DNA of 64,000 nt from an uncultured Mucilaginibacter sp. (GTDB lineage Bacteria; Bacteroidota; Bacteroidia; Sphingobacteriales; Sphingobacteriaceae), in NCBI GenBank assembly GCA_903864275.1, contig CAIPFE010000017.1, positions 62,001 to 126,000 of the forward strand, given 5' to 3'. How positions within the stretch are numbered: the stretch's first letter is position 1; each line of letters opens with the position of its first letter. The notes under the pieces were generated by a model, which did no database searches, was not told the origin of the DNA, and saw only the letters and a program-made list of their open reading frames with translations. The translations under genes and the position numbers were made by a program. This document shows positions 27,389 through 35,584 of the stretch, piece after piece.

Positions 27389-30064
27389 ATGAACCAGATA
27401 GCCGAAAATATTAAACAGCGTTTATCACTCCGCAAACCCTTGCAGGAGGCATTGGATATCCTGGTGCACCTTGCAGGTGAGTTAGTATTAGAAAAACAAG
27501 TGGACCTGGAAACAGAATTAGCAAAAGTGCAGGCACTTTACCCAACCTGTACAGATTTTGAAAGAGCGTTTGTAAGTATTTGTTTCAGCATCGCAACAGG
27601 TGTGGGCAAAACACGGTTGATGGGTGCCTGCATAGCTTATTTGTATTTGCAAAAAGGCATCAAGAACTTTTTTGTGCTGGCGCCTAACCTTACTATTTAC
27701 AACAAACTGATTGAAGATTTTGGCAACAGCAGCAACCCAAAATATGTATTTAACGGCATTGCCGATTTTGTTCATAATAAACCCATCATTATAACCGGCG
27801 ACAATTACAACCAGGTGAGTTCGCTGTTTAGCGAAACCGAAATAAGAATAAATATTTTCAATGTTGCAAAATTTGCAAGAGAGACAAAGCCAACGATACA
27901 GGGCGGCAGAAATTTAGACCCGCGAATAAAACGGCTGTCAGAATATTTAGGGCAAAGCTATTGGGAGTACCTGACCAACCTGGACGACCTGGTTATTTTA
28001 ATGGATGAGGCGCACCGCTACCATGCTGATAAAAGCAAGGAGGCAATCAACGAATTAAAACCAATATTGGGGCTTGAATTAACAGCCACACCTATAGACG
28101 AAAAAAGTAACCAGTTCAGGAATGTAGTGTATGAATATAGTTTGGCCCAGGCCCTTACCGATGGGCTGTATGTAAAAAACCCGACCATTGCAACCAGGAA
28201 AGATTTTAACCCGCATGGCCGGAGTGAAGAGGAAATTGAAAAAATAAAATTGGAAGATGCCGTAAGTATCCACGAAGACACAAAGCAAGCATTAAAATTA
28301 TATGCTTTAAACACGGGTAAAAAATTGGTGAAGCCTTTTATTTTAGCTGTTTGCCGTGACACTACACATGCCAAAGCTGTATACGACTTAACAAGCTCAG
28401 TAGATTTTTACGCGGGCGCTTTCGCTGGAAAGGTCTTACAAATAGACAGCACAACCCGTAATGAGGAATTGATAGAACAACAATTTATTTCATTAGAATT
28501 AGAGGACAATGAAATTGAAATTGTGATCCATGTCAATATGCTCAAAGAAGGATGGGATGTTACTAACCTTTATACCATAGTTCCGTTGAGGGCGGCAAAC
28601 GCTTCCGTTTTGGTAGAGCAAACCATTGGCAGGGGGTTGCGTTTGCCTTTTGGCGGCGAAAGAACAGGAATTGAAAAAGTGGATAAACTCACCATAGTTG
28701 CCCATGACAATTTCAATAGGGTAATTGCCGCTGCGCAAGACCCCAACTCAATTTTAAACAAACTAAAGTTTGTTGAAATTGACGAGGCCCAGTTAAATGA
28801 AAGGGTTGAAGTTATAACAGTACAAAATACGATTGAGGAAAACCTGCAAAAAGAGCAGGAAATTGTAAATAAAATTCAGGATACAACGCAAAAACAGAAA
28901 CAGCAAAACACAGTTGATGCTAAAAGGATTTTGATAAATGTCATTCCTTTTTTCAATACAAACTCACAGGTAAAAAAGGTAGATGATTTAATTAAACCCG
29001 AAGTAAAAAAGCAGGTAATGGAAGCGGTGCAAAAAGAATTAAGCACCGGTCAGGGCAATCTGTTTGCTGCCCAGATAGCCGTAGAAGCATCTGAAATTTA
29101 TGAAAAGTTAGTTGCTGATTTCAAAAAGAACATCATTGAAATCCCCAGGATGGATTTAGTGCAGGGAGAAGTAACGGCAAGTTTTGACGATTTTAATTTA
29201 GATAGCAAAGACTTTGCTTATGACCAACTCAATGAAGAAATAGTAAGAATTGGTTTAAAAGATAAAAGTTATGATACAATTAATGTAAAATCGGGGGTTA
29301 ATTATGGCAGTCCCGTTAAATTACTTATTTCTGAACTCATAAATTTTTCAGAAGTCGATTATGATAGCAATGCCGATTTATTATACAAGCTGGCAAAACA
29401 GGCAGTTGATAAGTTGCAAAGTAATTTATCTGAAGGTGAAGAAATAAAAACAGTCATATTCCAATGGCGTAGTTTAATCGCTGGCAAAATTTATGCGCAG
29501 ATGATGGAGCACTTTCGTTTGCATGAACCCGATTATATAAAACCGAATGTAAAACCATTTACACGGATTGAGGATTGGAATTTTACTGCCCTTTTAAACG
29601 CGGGCCAAAAGGACTACCGGGATGATAGTTTCCCAGCCAGCCTCGTTCCTAAATTTGTTTTCCGTGGCTTCGAAAAAAGTTGCCATTTTGAATACAAATT
29701 TGACAGCCGCACCGAGCAAACACTTTCGTACATTTTAGAAAATGACAACGATGTATTAAAATGGTTAAGGCCGGCAGCTAATCAGTTCCGTATTTATTGG
29801 CAACACAACAGTAAAATCTACGAACCTGATTTTGTTGCCGAAACAGCAGACTGCATTTACTTGATTGAACCAAAAGCCGCTAATGAAATTAACAGCCCGG
29901 ATGTACAGTCAAAAGCACAGGCGGCAATAAAATATTGCAAATATGCAACAGAATTTACTGCAGAACACGGCGGCAAGCAATGGAAATATGTTTTAATCCC
30001 GCATGATCAGGTAACTAAAACAAGCAGCTTTAAAGGTGTGATTTCGCCAAATATTTATAGATAG
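27389..30064 (+). CDS. Type III-like restriction helicase-endonuclease (Res)
   Basis: 891 aa, the size of a type III Res subunit. The helicase core has Walker A SIATGVGKTRLMGA (~65-78), DEAH box LMDEAHRYHADKS (~205), motif III LELTATPID, and motif VI VEQTIGRGLRLPFGGERTG (~408). A C-terminal PD-(D/E)xK nuclease is visible: EPDFVAETADCIYLIEPKA at ~811-829, where Asp and the E-x-K residues are the metal-binding set. Type III Res-Mod complexes cut DNA after ATP-dependent communication between two sites. Here the Mod gene lies just upstream. The extra SNF2 and RhuM genes are not part of textbook type III systems. Confidence 0.92.
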   Translation: MNQIAENIKQRLSLRKPLQEALDILVHLAGELVLEKQVDLETELAKVQALYPTCTDFERAFVSICFSIATGVGKTRLMGACIAYLYLQKGIKNFFVLAPNLTIYNKLIEDFGNSSNPKYVFNGIADFVHNKPIIITGDNYNQVSSLFSETEIRINIFNVAKFARETKPTIQGGRNLDPRIKRLSEYLGQSYWEYLTNLDDLVILMDEAHRYHADKSKEAINELKPILGLELTATPIDEKSNQFRNVVYEYSLAQALTDGLYVKNPTIATRKDFNPHGRSEEEIEKIKLEDAVSIHEDTKQALKLYALNTGKKLVKPFILAVCRDTTHAKAVYDLTSSVDFYAGAFAGKVLQIDSTTRNEELIEQQFISLELEDNEIEIVIHVNMLKEGWDVTNLYTIVPLRAANASVLVEQTIGRGLRLPFGGERTGIEKVDKLTIVAHDNFNRVIAAAQDPNSILNKLKFVEIDEAQLNERVEVITVQNTIEENLQKEQEIVNKIQDTTQKQKQQNTVDAKRILINVIPFFNTNSQVKKVDDLIKPEVKKQVMEAVQKELSTGQGNLFAAQIAVEASEIYEKLVADFKKNIIEIPRMDLVQGEVTASFDDFNLDSKDFAYDQLNEEIVRIGLKDKSYDTINVKSGVNYGSPVKLLISELINFSEVDYDSNADLLYKLAKQAVDKLQSNLSEGEEIKTVIFQWRSLIAGKIYAQMMEHFRLHEPDYIKPNVKPFTRIEDWNFTALLNAGQKDYRDDSFPASLVPKFVFRGFEKSCHFEYKFDSRTEQTLSYILENDNDVLKWLRPAANQFRIYWQHNSKIYEPDFVAETADCIYLIEPKAANEINSPDVQSKAQAAIKYCKYATEFTAEHGGKQWKYVLIPHDQVTKTSSFKGVISPNIYR

Positions 30065-30074
30065 GAAATTTCTT

Positions 30075-30175
30075 TTTTGCCCTTGCTGGGTGTTATCATC
30101 TGCCACCCCCCGGCGTGCTTCGTTCGACTGCGCCTAACGGTTTGTTGGAGATAAACCAACAAAGAAAAAAGGTAA
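30075..30175. repeat. Companion repeat of the 103-bp element, unit 1
   Basis: This stretch carries GGGTGTTATCATCTGCCA at its start and GATAAACCAACAAAGAAAAA near its end. Related pairs recur at ~30335-30425 (GGTGTTATCACCTGCA; AAACCAACAAAGGCGAAAAA) and ~30795-30935 (GGGGTTATCAGCTGG; GATAAACCAACAAGGGCGGA). A lone relative of the second word is at ~57765-57797. Two of the three are followed by a copy of the 103-bp element, so together they may form a ~260-bp composite unit. Confidence 0.7.
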
Positions 30176-30227
30176 AAGGTGTCGTTTTTTGTCTTCGCTG
30201 GGATGTTTTTGCGAAATATTCGTTTTT

Positions 30228-30333
30228 GCACTTTTTCAATATTTCCGAAAATCAACTAATTGATTTACAGGCGTTCATGATAAAATAAATGCCCGTGTTA
30301 TTGCGAAGTGAACGCGAACATGAACGCTTTTTG
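30228..30333 (+). repeat. 103-bp structured repeat, copy A
   Basis: Common layout: GCACTTTTTnAATATT, then a small hairpin AATCAACTAATTGATT, then GGCGTTCA(C/T)GATAAAATAA, a short spacer, and GTGAACGCGAACATGAACGC ending in a T-run. GCGTTCAC and GTGAACGC are inverted 8-mers. Copy A has CATGAT in place of CACGAT and TTACAGG in place of TTGAGG. Confidence 0.9.
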
Positions 30334-30478
30334 CCCTCCCCGGTGTTATCACCTGCATGCCAGGCGTGCCTCATTCACCCACACCCAAGGTTTACCAAAG
30401 AAAAACCAACAAAGGCGAAAAAGCAGAAAAAGTAATAAAAAGGATTATAATTGCTAAAATATTTAGTAAAATTGTTGC

Positions 30479-30790
30479 ATGACAACAATACGGGCTAACA
30501 TACATGATGAAGTGGCTAAAACAGTTAATAAAGCAAAACTGGAGGGGCTTTGGTTTTATTGTATCGTTACAAAAGAGTGGTTTACACCCGAGGATTTTGA
30601 GCAATATGCCAAAGTTTACATGATAAAGCACGGCGAAAGCCCCGACATTTTGATAAACCACGTTTTAAGCGACCCGAAGGAAGGCATCAGGATACGGATA
30701 GCCTACCTTAAAAAAGCCAGTTTTGAATTGCAGGAATTTTCGGAAAGGGTAATGAGTTATTTTAACTTCACCGGGAAAATCAGGCAGTAG
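30479..30790 (+). CDS. Small protein of unknown function between repeats
   Basis: 103 aa (MTTIRANIHDEVAKTVNKAK). I do not recognise it. It is soluble, mixed charge, with no signal peptide or cysteine motif beyond one Cys in LWFYCIVTKEWFTPEDFEQY. The C-terminal half is helical (AYLKKASFELQEFSERVMSY). It sits alone between repeat copies A and B and reads in the same direction as the restriction-like cluster, 414 bp after it. An upstream TAAAATTG (~30465) approximates a -7 box, again close to the ATG. Codon use looks like that of a real gene; cargo carried with the island is likely. Confidence 0.6.
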   Translation: MTTIRANIHDEVAKTVNKAKLEGLWFYCIVTKEWFTPEDFEQYAKVYMIKHGESPDILINHVLSDPKEGIRIRIAYLKKASFELQEFSERVMSYFNFTGKIRQ

Positions 30791-30960
30791 TGCTTTTTGC
30801 CGCTGCGGGGGTTATCAGCTGGCTGTGTCCGGAAGATTTATCCGGAGCATAAAACCCGAAAAAAAAGGGAAGTCATGCCGACTTTTATTAGTCTTCCGAA
30901 CACCCACGGAGATAAACCAACAAGGGCGGAGAAGGGATTAAGTTAGCGATTACCGTTTAT

Positions 30961-31061
30961 GCACTTTTTTAATATTCGCAAAAATCAACTCATTGATTTT
31001 GAGGCGTTAACGATAAAATAATTGCCCGTGTTGGTGCGAAGTGAACGCGAACATGAACGCT
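30961..31061 (+). repeat. 103-bp structured repeat, copy B
   Basis: Same order of blocks as copy A, with AACTCATTGATT in the small hairpin and GCGTTAACGAT in place of GCGTTCACGAT. The preceding ~170 bp (30791-30960) holds a companion repeat unit and no gene that I can support. Confidence 0.9.
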
Positions 31062-31140
31062 TGTGAAAGGTAAAAGGCGAAAGGTAAAAGGGTATCTATT
31101 TTTTGTCGCCGCAATGCTATTTTCGCGAAATGTTGGTTTA

Positions 31141-31246
31141 TGCACTTTTTTAATATTTGAAAAAATCAACTAATTGATTTTCAGGCGTTAACGATAAAAT
31201 AATTGCCTGTGTTGGTGCGAAGTGAACGCGAACATGAACGCTTTTT
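31141..31246 (+). repeat. 103-bp structured repeat, copy C, forming the end of a toxin gene
   Basis: This copy is 80 bp after copy B, in the same orientation. Read on the minus strand it encodes residues ~82-112 of the RelE-type protein at 31150-31488, including the stop codon. Conversion or insertion of the repeat therefore replaced the end of that gene. Confidence 0.9.
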
Positions 31247-31488
31247 GGGGTTGCTGGTGATGAGGGGCAAGGGATTATTTGAAATTTGTCTTCAGATTTT
31301 CCTTTTGATGTGCCGGTGATCCCCAAACGTATTTTGTATACATTTTTGCCTAAATGGCTGCCAATTTCGGGAGTTTTGGAAAGTTCGTCAATTAATGACG
31401 TGATATCCGAAAGGATTTGCCTGTGTTTTTTGGCAATGTGCTTTAGTTCTTTTCTGAAGCCAGCGGTTAAAACGACATCATACGCCAT
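31150..31488 (-). CDS. RelE/ParE-type toxin with repeat-derived C-terminus, probably inactive
   Basis: 112 aa. Residues 1-65 are a normal RelE/HigB-like start (YDVVLTAGFRKELKHIAKKH; LSKTPEIGSHLGKNVYKIRL; GTSKGKS), where family members continue with GGxRVI and the catalytic sheet. Here the text changes to EDKFQIIPCPSS, and from residue ~82 (KSVHVRVHFAPTQAIILSLT) it is the minus-strand translation of repeat copy C. The last two active-site strands are therefore missing. The start overlaps the antitoxin gene by 11 bp. The fold is unlikely to be toxic; the reading frame nevertheless stays open, so a chimeric protein may be made. Confidence 0.75.
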   Translation of the reverse strand: MAYDVVLTAGFRKELKHIAKKHRQILSDITSLIDELSKTPEIGSHLGKNVYKIRLGITGTSKGKSEDKFQIIPCPSSPATPKSVHVRVHFAPTQAIILSLTPENQLVDFFKY

Positions 31489-31726
31489 TGTTAAGTTCGG
31501 CTTCTATTTCCTTTATGGCTTCTTTGGCATTCTGCAATTTAATCCTGCCAGCTTCCCAATCGTTTATTTCGGCAAATGATTTTTTGAGCTTTTTGTATAA
31601 TTTATCTCCGTCTTTATTCAATACAGGCTCCGGGTTTACTTTATAATTTAAGCCAAACCTGGTCAGGATCTCCTTTAGTACAGGTAAATCTTTGTCGTTC
31701 TCAATATCTACGGTTAAAGTAGTCAT
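31478..31726 (-). CDS. Antitoxin partner of the altered RelE-type toxin
   Basis: 82 aa (MTTLTVDIENDKDLPVLKEI). It has the DUF2683-like antitoxin layout: an N-terminal beta strand and helix (VLKEILTRFGLNYKV), then a long charged C-terminal helix (DWEAGRIKLQNAKEAIKEIE) that would wrap the toxin. It is the upstream gene of the pair and overlaps the toxin by 11 bp. It appears intact though its partner is damaged. Confidence 0.78.
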   Translation of the reverse strand: MTTLTVDIENDKDLPVLKEILTRFGLNYKVNPEPVLNKDGDKLYKKLKKSFAEINDWEAGRIKLQNAKEAIKEIEAELNNGV

Positions 31727-31859
31727 AGTTCAAATTTACGAAAAATTAAATTTATGCCAATAGGTTTAAATCTTTAATTTTCCGCGATAGCAGGATTAGG
31801 TCCCGACAGCTATCGGTAGTAGTTTGCCGCGAAGTGTATTCTGCGAAATGTTAGTTTTC

Positions 31860-31962
31860 GCATTTTTTTAATATTTGAAAAAATCAACTAATTGATTTTG
31901 AGGCGTTCACGATAAAATAATTGCCTGTGCTGTTGCGAAGTGAACGCGAACATGAACGCTTT
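31860..31962 (+). repeat. 103-bp structured repeat, copy D
   Basis: Closest to the family consensus: ATATTTGAAAAAATCAACTA, then TTGATTTTGAGGCGTTCACG, ending GTGAACGCGAACATGAACGC. It lies upstream of the antitoxin gene (31727-31859 holds its promoter). An ORF of 68 codons starting at 31921 is only a reading of copies D and E. Confidence 0.9.
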
Positions 31963-32044
31963 ACCCCCTGGAGAACGAAAATTAAGGAAGGCTTAGTTAG
32001 TTCCATTTTGGAACATACTGCCGTTTATTATCCGCTAAAAAAAA

Positions 32045-32150
32045 TGCACTTTTTTAATATTCGCAAAAATCAACTAATTGATTTTGAGGCGTTCACGCAA
32101 TTATTTGCATGTGTTCATGCGAAATGAACGCGAACATGAACGCTTTTTGC
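32045..32150 (+). repeat. 103-bp structured repeat, copy E
   Basis: The fifth direct copy, 82 bp after copy D and 15 bp from the 3' end of the DUF3078 gene. It differs in the middle (CACGCAATTATTTGCATGTG) and has AAATGAACGC instead of AAGTGAACGC. It marks the right edge of the accessory island. Confidence 0.88.
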
Positions 32151-32164
32151 GCTTAGACGCCACC

Positions 32165-33172
32165 CTACGGAAACTTATAGATCACCCCCAAAGCTATCCC
32201 TTCGGTTCCCTGCACGGCGGTTGATGTGTTTTTATCGTACAGGAAGGTGCCGTTTACGGTGAAGGCAATGAGGCGTGTCATCTTGGCGGTCAGTATGGCG
32301 TCGATACGGTGGCTGGTATAGGCCAGCGGCTGTATGTAAGGCACAAACAGGGCATAGCGCACGTTAAGGTGCATGTTTTTGGTGATGTCCTTATCAATGC
32401 CGGCCACCACCTGCAGGGCTAACTGGTTGTAAAAGGTGTGGCCGATGGGTACACCGTAGTTGGCGGGCTGGTTATGGTAAATGCTGGTATCGAGCACAAA
32501 AGTTTGCCTTGTACCTGTACCCAGGCGCAGGTCGAACCATTTATTAGGTTTATACTCAAAACCCAATGATTCGGTAAGGTAACCGGGCGACATGAAATCG
32601 GAGATGAGGTATGGGCTTTGTGCGTCGGTGCCGTCGGGATTTGAATAATTGTACCCGGCGCTAAACTGCGATTCGAAGGTAAGCGAACCAAAAAAGAACC
32701 ATTTTTTTGATACCTGTGAGGCAAGCTTGTTATCAAAAAATATGCGGTCGTTGGTTTTCCGCGAGCCCTGGCCCTGGTTTTTCGAAATGCCGTAAAGCAG
32801 GTTGGTTTCGGTGGTAAAGTCCATTGGCTTCTTATTGTATTCGGCCTTAAAATCAAAGTTCGACCCTAAAGCAATCGCGCTGATGCCCCCCGCGCTATAG
32901 TTACTCGTAAATGCCGACTGGCTAAAATTAAGGCCAAAAATTACCGATTTTGTCCAGTAACTTACCTGGTAATCCAGCATCTCTACGGGGATATGCTCTT
33001 CGTGTATCTGTATGGGCCTATAAATACCAGGCAGCGAATTTTTACCGGGATCGATGCGGTATTTATTGAGCCGGTTGGTATCAACTTTAAGGGAGTCGGT
33101 TTTTTGCGCTGCGGCGGATAATGCAAAGCCTGAAAATAATACGATGAATAACCCGCGGGTGGTTTTTAACAT
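32165..33172 (-). CDS. DUF3078 outer-membrane beta-barrel protein
   Basis: 335 aa, signal peptide ending AAAQ (~22). After a short linker (HEEHIPVEMLDYQVSYWTKS) the rest is alternating amphipathic strands: WTKSVIFGLNFSQSAFTSNY, ISAIALGSNFDFKAEYNKK, KWFFFGSLTFESQFSAGYN, and a final strand ALGVIYKFP ending in an aromatic-rich C-terminus. This is the DUF3078 family of Bacteroidota. Role unknown; it is probably an integral outer-membrane protein. Confidence 0.88.
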   Translation of the reverse strand: MLKTTRGLFIVLFSGFALSAAAQKTDSLKVDTNRLNKYRIDPGKNSLPGIYRPIQIHEEHIPVEMLDYQVSYWTKSVIFGLNFSQSAFTSNYSAGGISAIALGSNFDFKAEYNKKPMDFTTETNLLYGISKNQGQGSRKTNDRIFFDNKLASQVSKKWFFFGSLTFESQFSAGYNYSNPDGTDAQSPYLISDFMSPGYLTESLGFEYKPNKWFDLRLGTGTRQTFVLDTSIYHNQPANYGVPIGHTFYNQLALQVVAGIDKDITKNMHLNVRYALFVPYIQPLAYTSHRIDAILTAKMTRLIAFTVNGTFLYDKNTSTAVQGTEGIALGVIYKFP

Positions 33173-33350
33173 AGTTTTTTACTGATAGCTTTAAACTTAA
33201 AGCCTTTTCACCTGCTCTTTAACAGGATCGGCGCAAATTTATTATATATTTTAATAATGCTGTACCGGAGTTTGTAAAAAACTTGCTGCGTATAAATGAT
33301 GAGAATATTATTAATCAGCCGGTAAAGCTATATCTTTAAATAATTTTAGC

Positions 33351-33866
33351 ATGAAGAAATTATTTATTATCGCAGGGCTTATAGTATTAGCTGTTGCCGT
33401 ATTTGTATGGCCTAAAGCTGTAAAAAGATGGGAACATGCGCATTTATATAACCCGGCTGCTGATGCAAAAGCCGAAATAGCTGATGCTGTTAAACAAGCT
33501 TCGAAACAACATAAGCATGTAATGCTGCAAATTGGCGGCAACTGGTGTATATGGTGCTTCCGTTTTAACGACTTTGTTACCGGCGACCCCGTGCTTGATA
33601 ATTACCTGCATGATAATTACATACTGGTACATGTTAATTACAGCCAGGAAAATACGAATAAAGAGGTTTTGGCCGGCCTTGGATACCCGCAAAGGCTTGG
33701 TTTCCCGGCATTTGTAATACTTGATGAAAAAGGCAACAGGCTGCATAGCCAAAATTCGGTCGGGCTGGGCGATGTCAATGGCTACACCGGGGAAAAGGTA
33801 TTAGAATTTTTCAAAGACTGGTCGCCGGGCGCCACCGATCCTAAGGATTACAGCAATTCAAAATAA
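33351..33866 (+). CDS. Thioredoxin-fold protein, membrane anchored
   Basis: 171 aa. Residues ~4-20 are a hydrophobic anchor or uncleaved signal (LFIIAGLIVLAVAVFVW). The thioredoxin fold has the redox motif GGNWCIWCFRF (~64, CxxC) and the cis-proline loop LGFPAFVILDEKG (~120). It acts outside the cytoplasmic membrane, presumably reducing or oxidising exported proteins; the WCxWC type is common in DUF255/thioredoxin_7-like proteins. Single-gene unit; partner unknown. Confidence 0.88.
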   Translation: MKKLFIIAGLIVLAVAVFVWPKAVKRWEHAHLYNPAADAKAEIADAVKQASKQHKHVMLQIGGNWCIWCFRFNDFVTGDPVLDNYLHDNYILVHVNYSQENTNKEVLAGLGYPQRLGFPAFVILDEKGNRLHSQNSVGLGDVNGYTGEKVLEFFKDWSPGATDPKDYSNSK

Positions 33867-33930
33867 TAATTAAACTATCGTACCGTTATCTTAGTCTTAT
33901 TAAGAAAAGATTGTCAAAAAACGTAAGGAT

Positions 33931-34017
33931 ATGAAAACATTAAGAATTTATTGGGATTATTACTTTGCAAACCTTGATAATTTATTTGTAAAGGCTTGTG
34001 CGGCAGGGGTGTATTAG
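33931..34017 (+). CDS. Possible 28-residue small ORF
   Basis: An ATG at 33931, preceded by TAAGGAT, opens MKTLRIYWDYYFANLDNLFV followed by KACAAGVY and TAG. It is aromatic-rich and amphipathic. No known peptide is recognised. The stop overlaps the left arm of the next inverted repeat. It may be a chance frame; conservation in relatives would decide. Confidence 0.25.
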   Translation: MKTLRIYWDYYFANLDNLFVKACAAGVY

Positions 34018-34086
34018 TGAATGGTTAGTGGTGAATAGTAAGCAGGATCAACAACTCACTATTCACTACCCACCACTCACCTATTC
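34014..34086. repeat. Imperfect inverted repeat of TAGTGAAT words before the pyk 3' end
   Basis: Left part 34014-34042 (TTAGTGAATGGTTAGTGGTG then AATAGTAAG) pairs with the right part 34054-34086 (CTCACTATTCACTACCCACC then ACTCACCTATTCA). It ends across the pyk stop codon (34081-34083). It could terminate pyk transcription. It is one of the word-built inverted repeats at gene borders. Confidence 0.7.
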
Positions 34087-35517
34087 AATAACAGTAACCT
34101 TCAGCATATTTGTTTTTCCCTGTTTATAAATAGGAATAGCCGCGGTATTGATCACCACATCACCTTCCTGTACAAGGTTTGCTTCTTTGAGCATGTTGTT
34201 TACGTCGCTGATGGTTTTATCGGTACTTTCCAGCTGGTCGTAGTAAAACGTCCGTACGCCCCAAACAAGGCTCAGCGCATTTAACAGGTGTTTGTTTGAA
34301 GTAAAGATAAACGTGCCGGCCTTAGGCCTGTAGCTTGAAATTTCGAAGGCGGTATAGCCTGATATTGTCATAGAAACTATACCCACGGCATTGGTGTGGT
34401 CGGCTAAATAAACTGCCGATCCGCATACCGCATCGCGCAAATAGTTCTGGGAAGCGCTATCGGTGTTTGCTTCTTTATTTGCGTAATAAGGGTAGCCCAG
34501 CTCTTCCACATTGCGCACAATTTTTGCCATTGTTTCAATAACAATCACCGGGAACTCGCCAACTGATGTTTCACCGCTGAGCATCACCGCGTCGGCGCCG
34601 TCGAGCACTGAATTAGCTACATCATTTACCTCGGCACGGGTTGGGCGCGGGGTAGTGATCATTGATTCGAGCATCTGTGTGGCCACGATAACCGGTTTTG
34701 ATGCTTCCCGGCATTTGCGGGCTATCATCTTTTGCAGCAATGGAACTTCTTCCAAAGGCATTTCAACGCCAAGATCGCCGCGGGCAACCATTACGCCGTC
34801 GGTGGCGGCTATAATTTCGTCAATATTGTCTATCGCCTCCGGTTTTTCAACTTTCGCTATCACTTTAGCCGATTTGCCGCTGTCGGCGATTATTTTTTTC
34901 AATTCCATAATGTCCTGCCCCGTGCGGACAAATGAAAGTCCTATCCAGTCCACATCCCAATCCAAAGCAAACTTCAGGTTTTCAAGGTCCTCTTCGGTTA
35001 AACTCGGGATGGATACTTTGGTGTTCGGCAGGTTAACGCCTTTACGGGATGTTAAAATACCTCCGTGTACAATTTCGCAAACTACTGTATCAAGCCTGTT
35101 GGTCTCAATAACCTTCATTTGTATTTTTCCGTCATCCAGCAAAATAATTTCGCCGGGCTGCACATCCTGCGGAAAAGTTTCATAAGTGATGTATATTTGG
35201 TTATCGTCACCAATTAACTCATGCGTGGTAATGTTTATTCTTGTACCGTTAACCAGGTGAATACCGCCGTCTTTTACCAGGCCAATACGGATCTTAGGCC
35301 CCTGCAGGTCGGCTAATATCCCAACATTGGTTTTATATTGTTCATTAATTTCGCGGATAGTATCAATCACTGCCTTATGGTCCAGCGCTTTTCCATGGGA
35401 AAAATTAAGGCGGCAAATATTAACGCCGGCCTTTATCATGGCTAATAAAACATCTTTTTTTGCCGATGCAGGGCCCATTGTGGCAACAATTTTAGTTCGA
35501 TTATAATTCAATTTCAT
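34081..35517 (-). CDS. pyk: Pyruvate kinase
   Basis: 478 aa, standard length. It transfers phosphate from PEP to ADP in the last step of glycolysis. N-terminal NRTKIVATMGPAS and NICRLNFSHG; ADLQGPKIRIG; the active-site region IAKVEKPEAIDNIDEI, GVMVARGDLGVEM and KPVIVATQMLESM; ADAVMLSGETSVGEFPV. The C-terminal domain carries the allosteric region. The start MKLNYNRTK fits the family. The neighbouring order pyk, IPExxxVDY, acpP, fabF, rnc is usual in this group. Confidence 0.97.
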   Translation of the reverse strand: MKLNYNRTKIVATMGPASAKKDVLLAMIKAGVNICRLNFSHGKALDHKAVIDTIREINEQYKTNVGILADLQGPKIRIGLVKDGGIHLVNGTRINITTHELIGDDNQIYITYETFPQDVQPGEIILLDDGKIQMKVIETNRLDTVVCEIVHGGILTSRKGVNLPNTKVSIPSLTEEDLENLKFALDWDVDWIGLSFVRTGQDIMELKKIIADSGKSAKVIAKVEKPEAIDNIDEIIAATDGVMVARGDLGVEMPLEEVPLLQKMIARKCREASKPVIVATQMLESMITTPRPTRAEVNDVANSVLDGADAVMLSGETSVGEFPVIVIETMAKIVRNVEELGYPYYANKEANTDSASQNYLRDAVCGSAVYLADHTNAVGIVSMTISGYTAFEISSYRPKAGTFIFTSNKHLLNALSLVWGVRTFYYDQLESTDKTISDVNNMLKEANLVQEGDVVINTAAIPIYKQGKTNMLKVTVIE

Positions 35518-35584
35518 ACGTTTCTGGTTAAAAACAGGCTTATTTGGGCTTCAATGTGTAAAGATGACACTTTCAAAAATTGCG

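Noticed and set aside
21407..30064. DISARM or BREX system
   Set aside because: Besides a SNF2 helicase and a methyltransferase, none of the drmA/B/C or pglZ/brxC/brxL hallmarks is present.
31921..32127. 68-codon ORF overlapping repeat copies D and E
   Set aside because: It is a translation of repeat DNA and the short gap between the two copies.
30228..32150. Integron cassette array with attC sites
   Set aside because: The copies lack RYYYAAC/GTTRRRY core sites and there is no integron integrase in the window; cassette-like order alone is insufficient.
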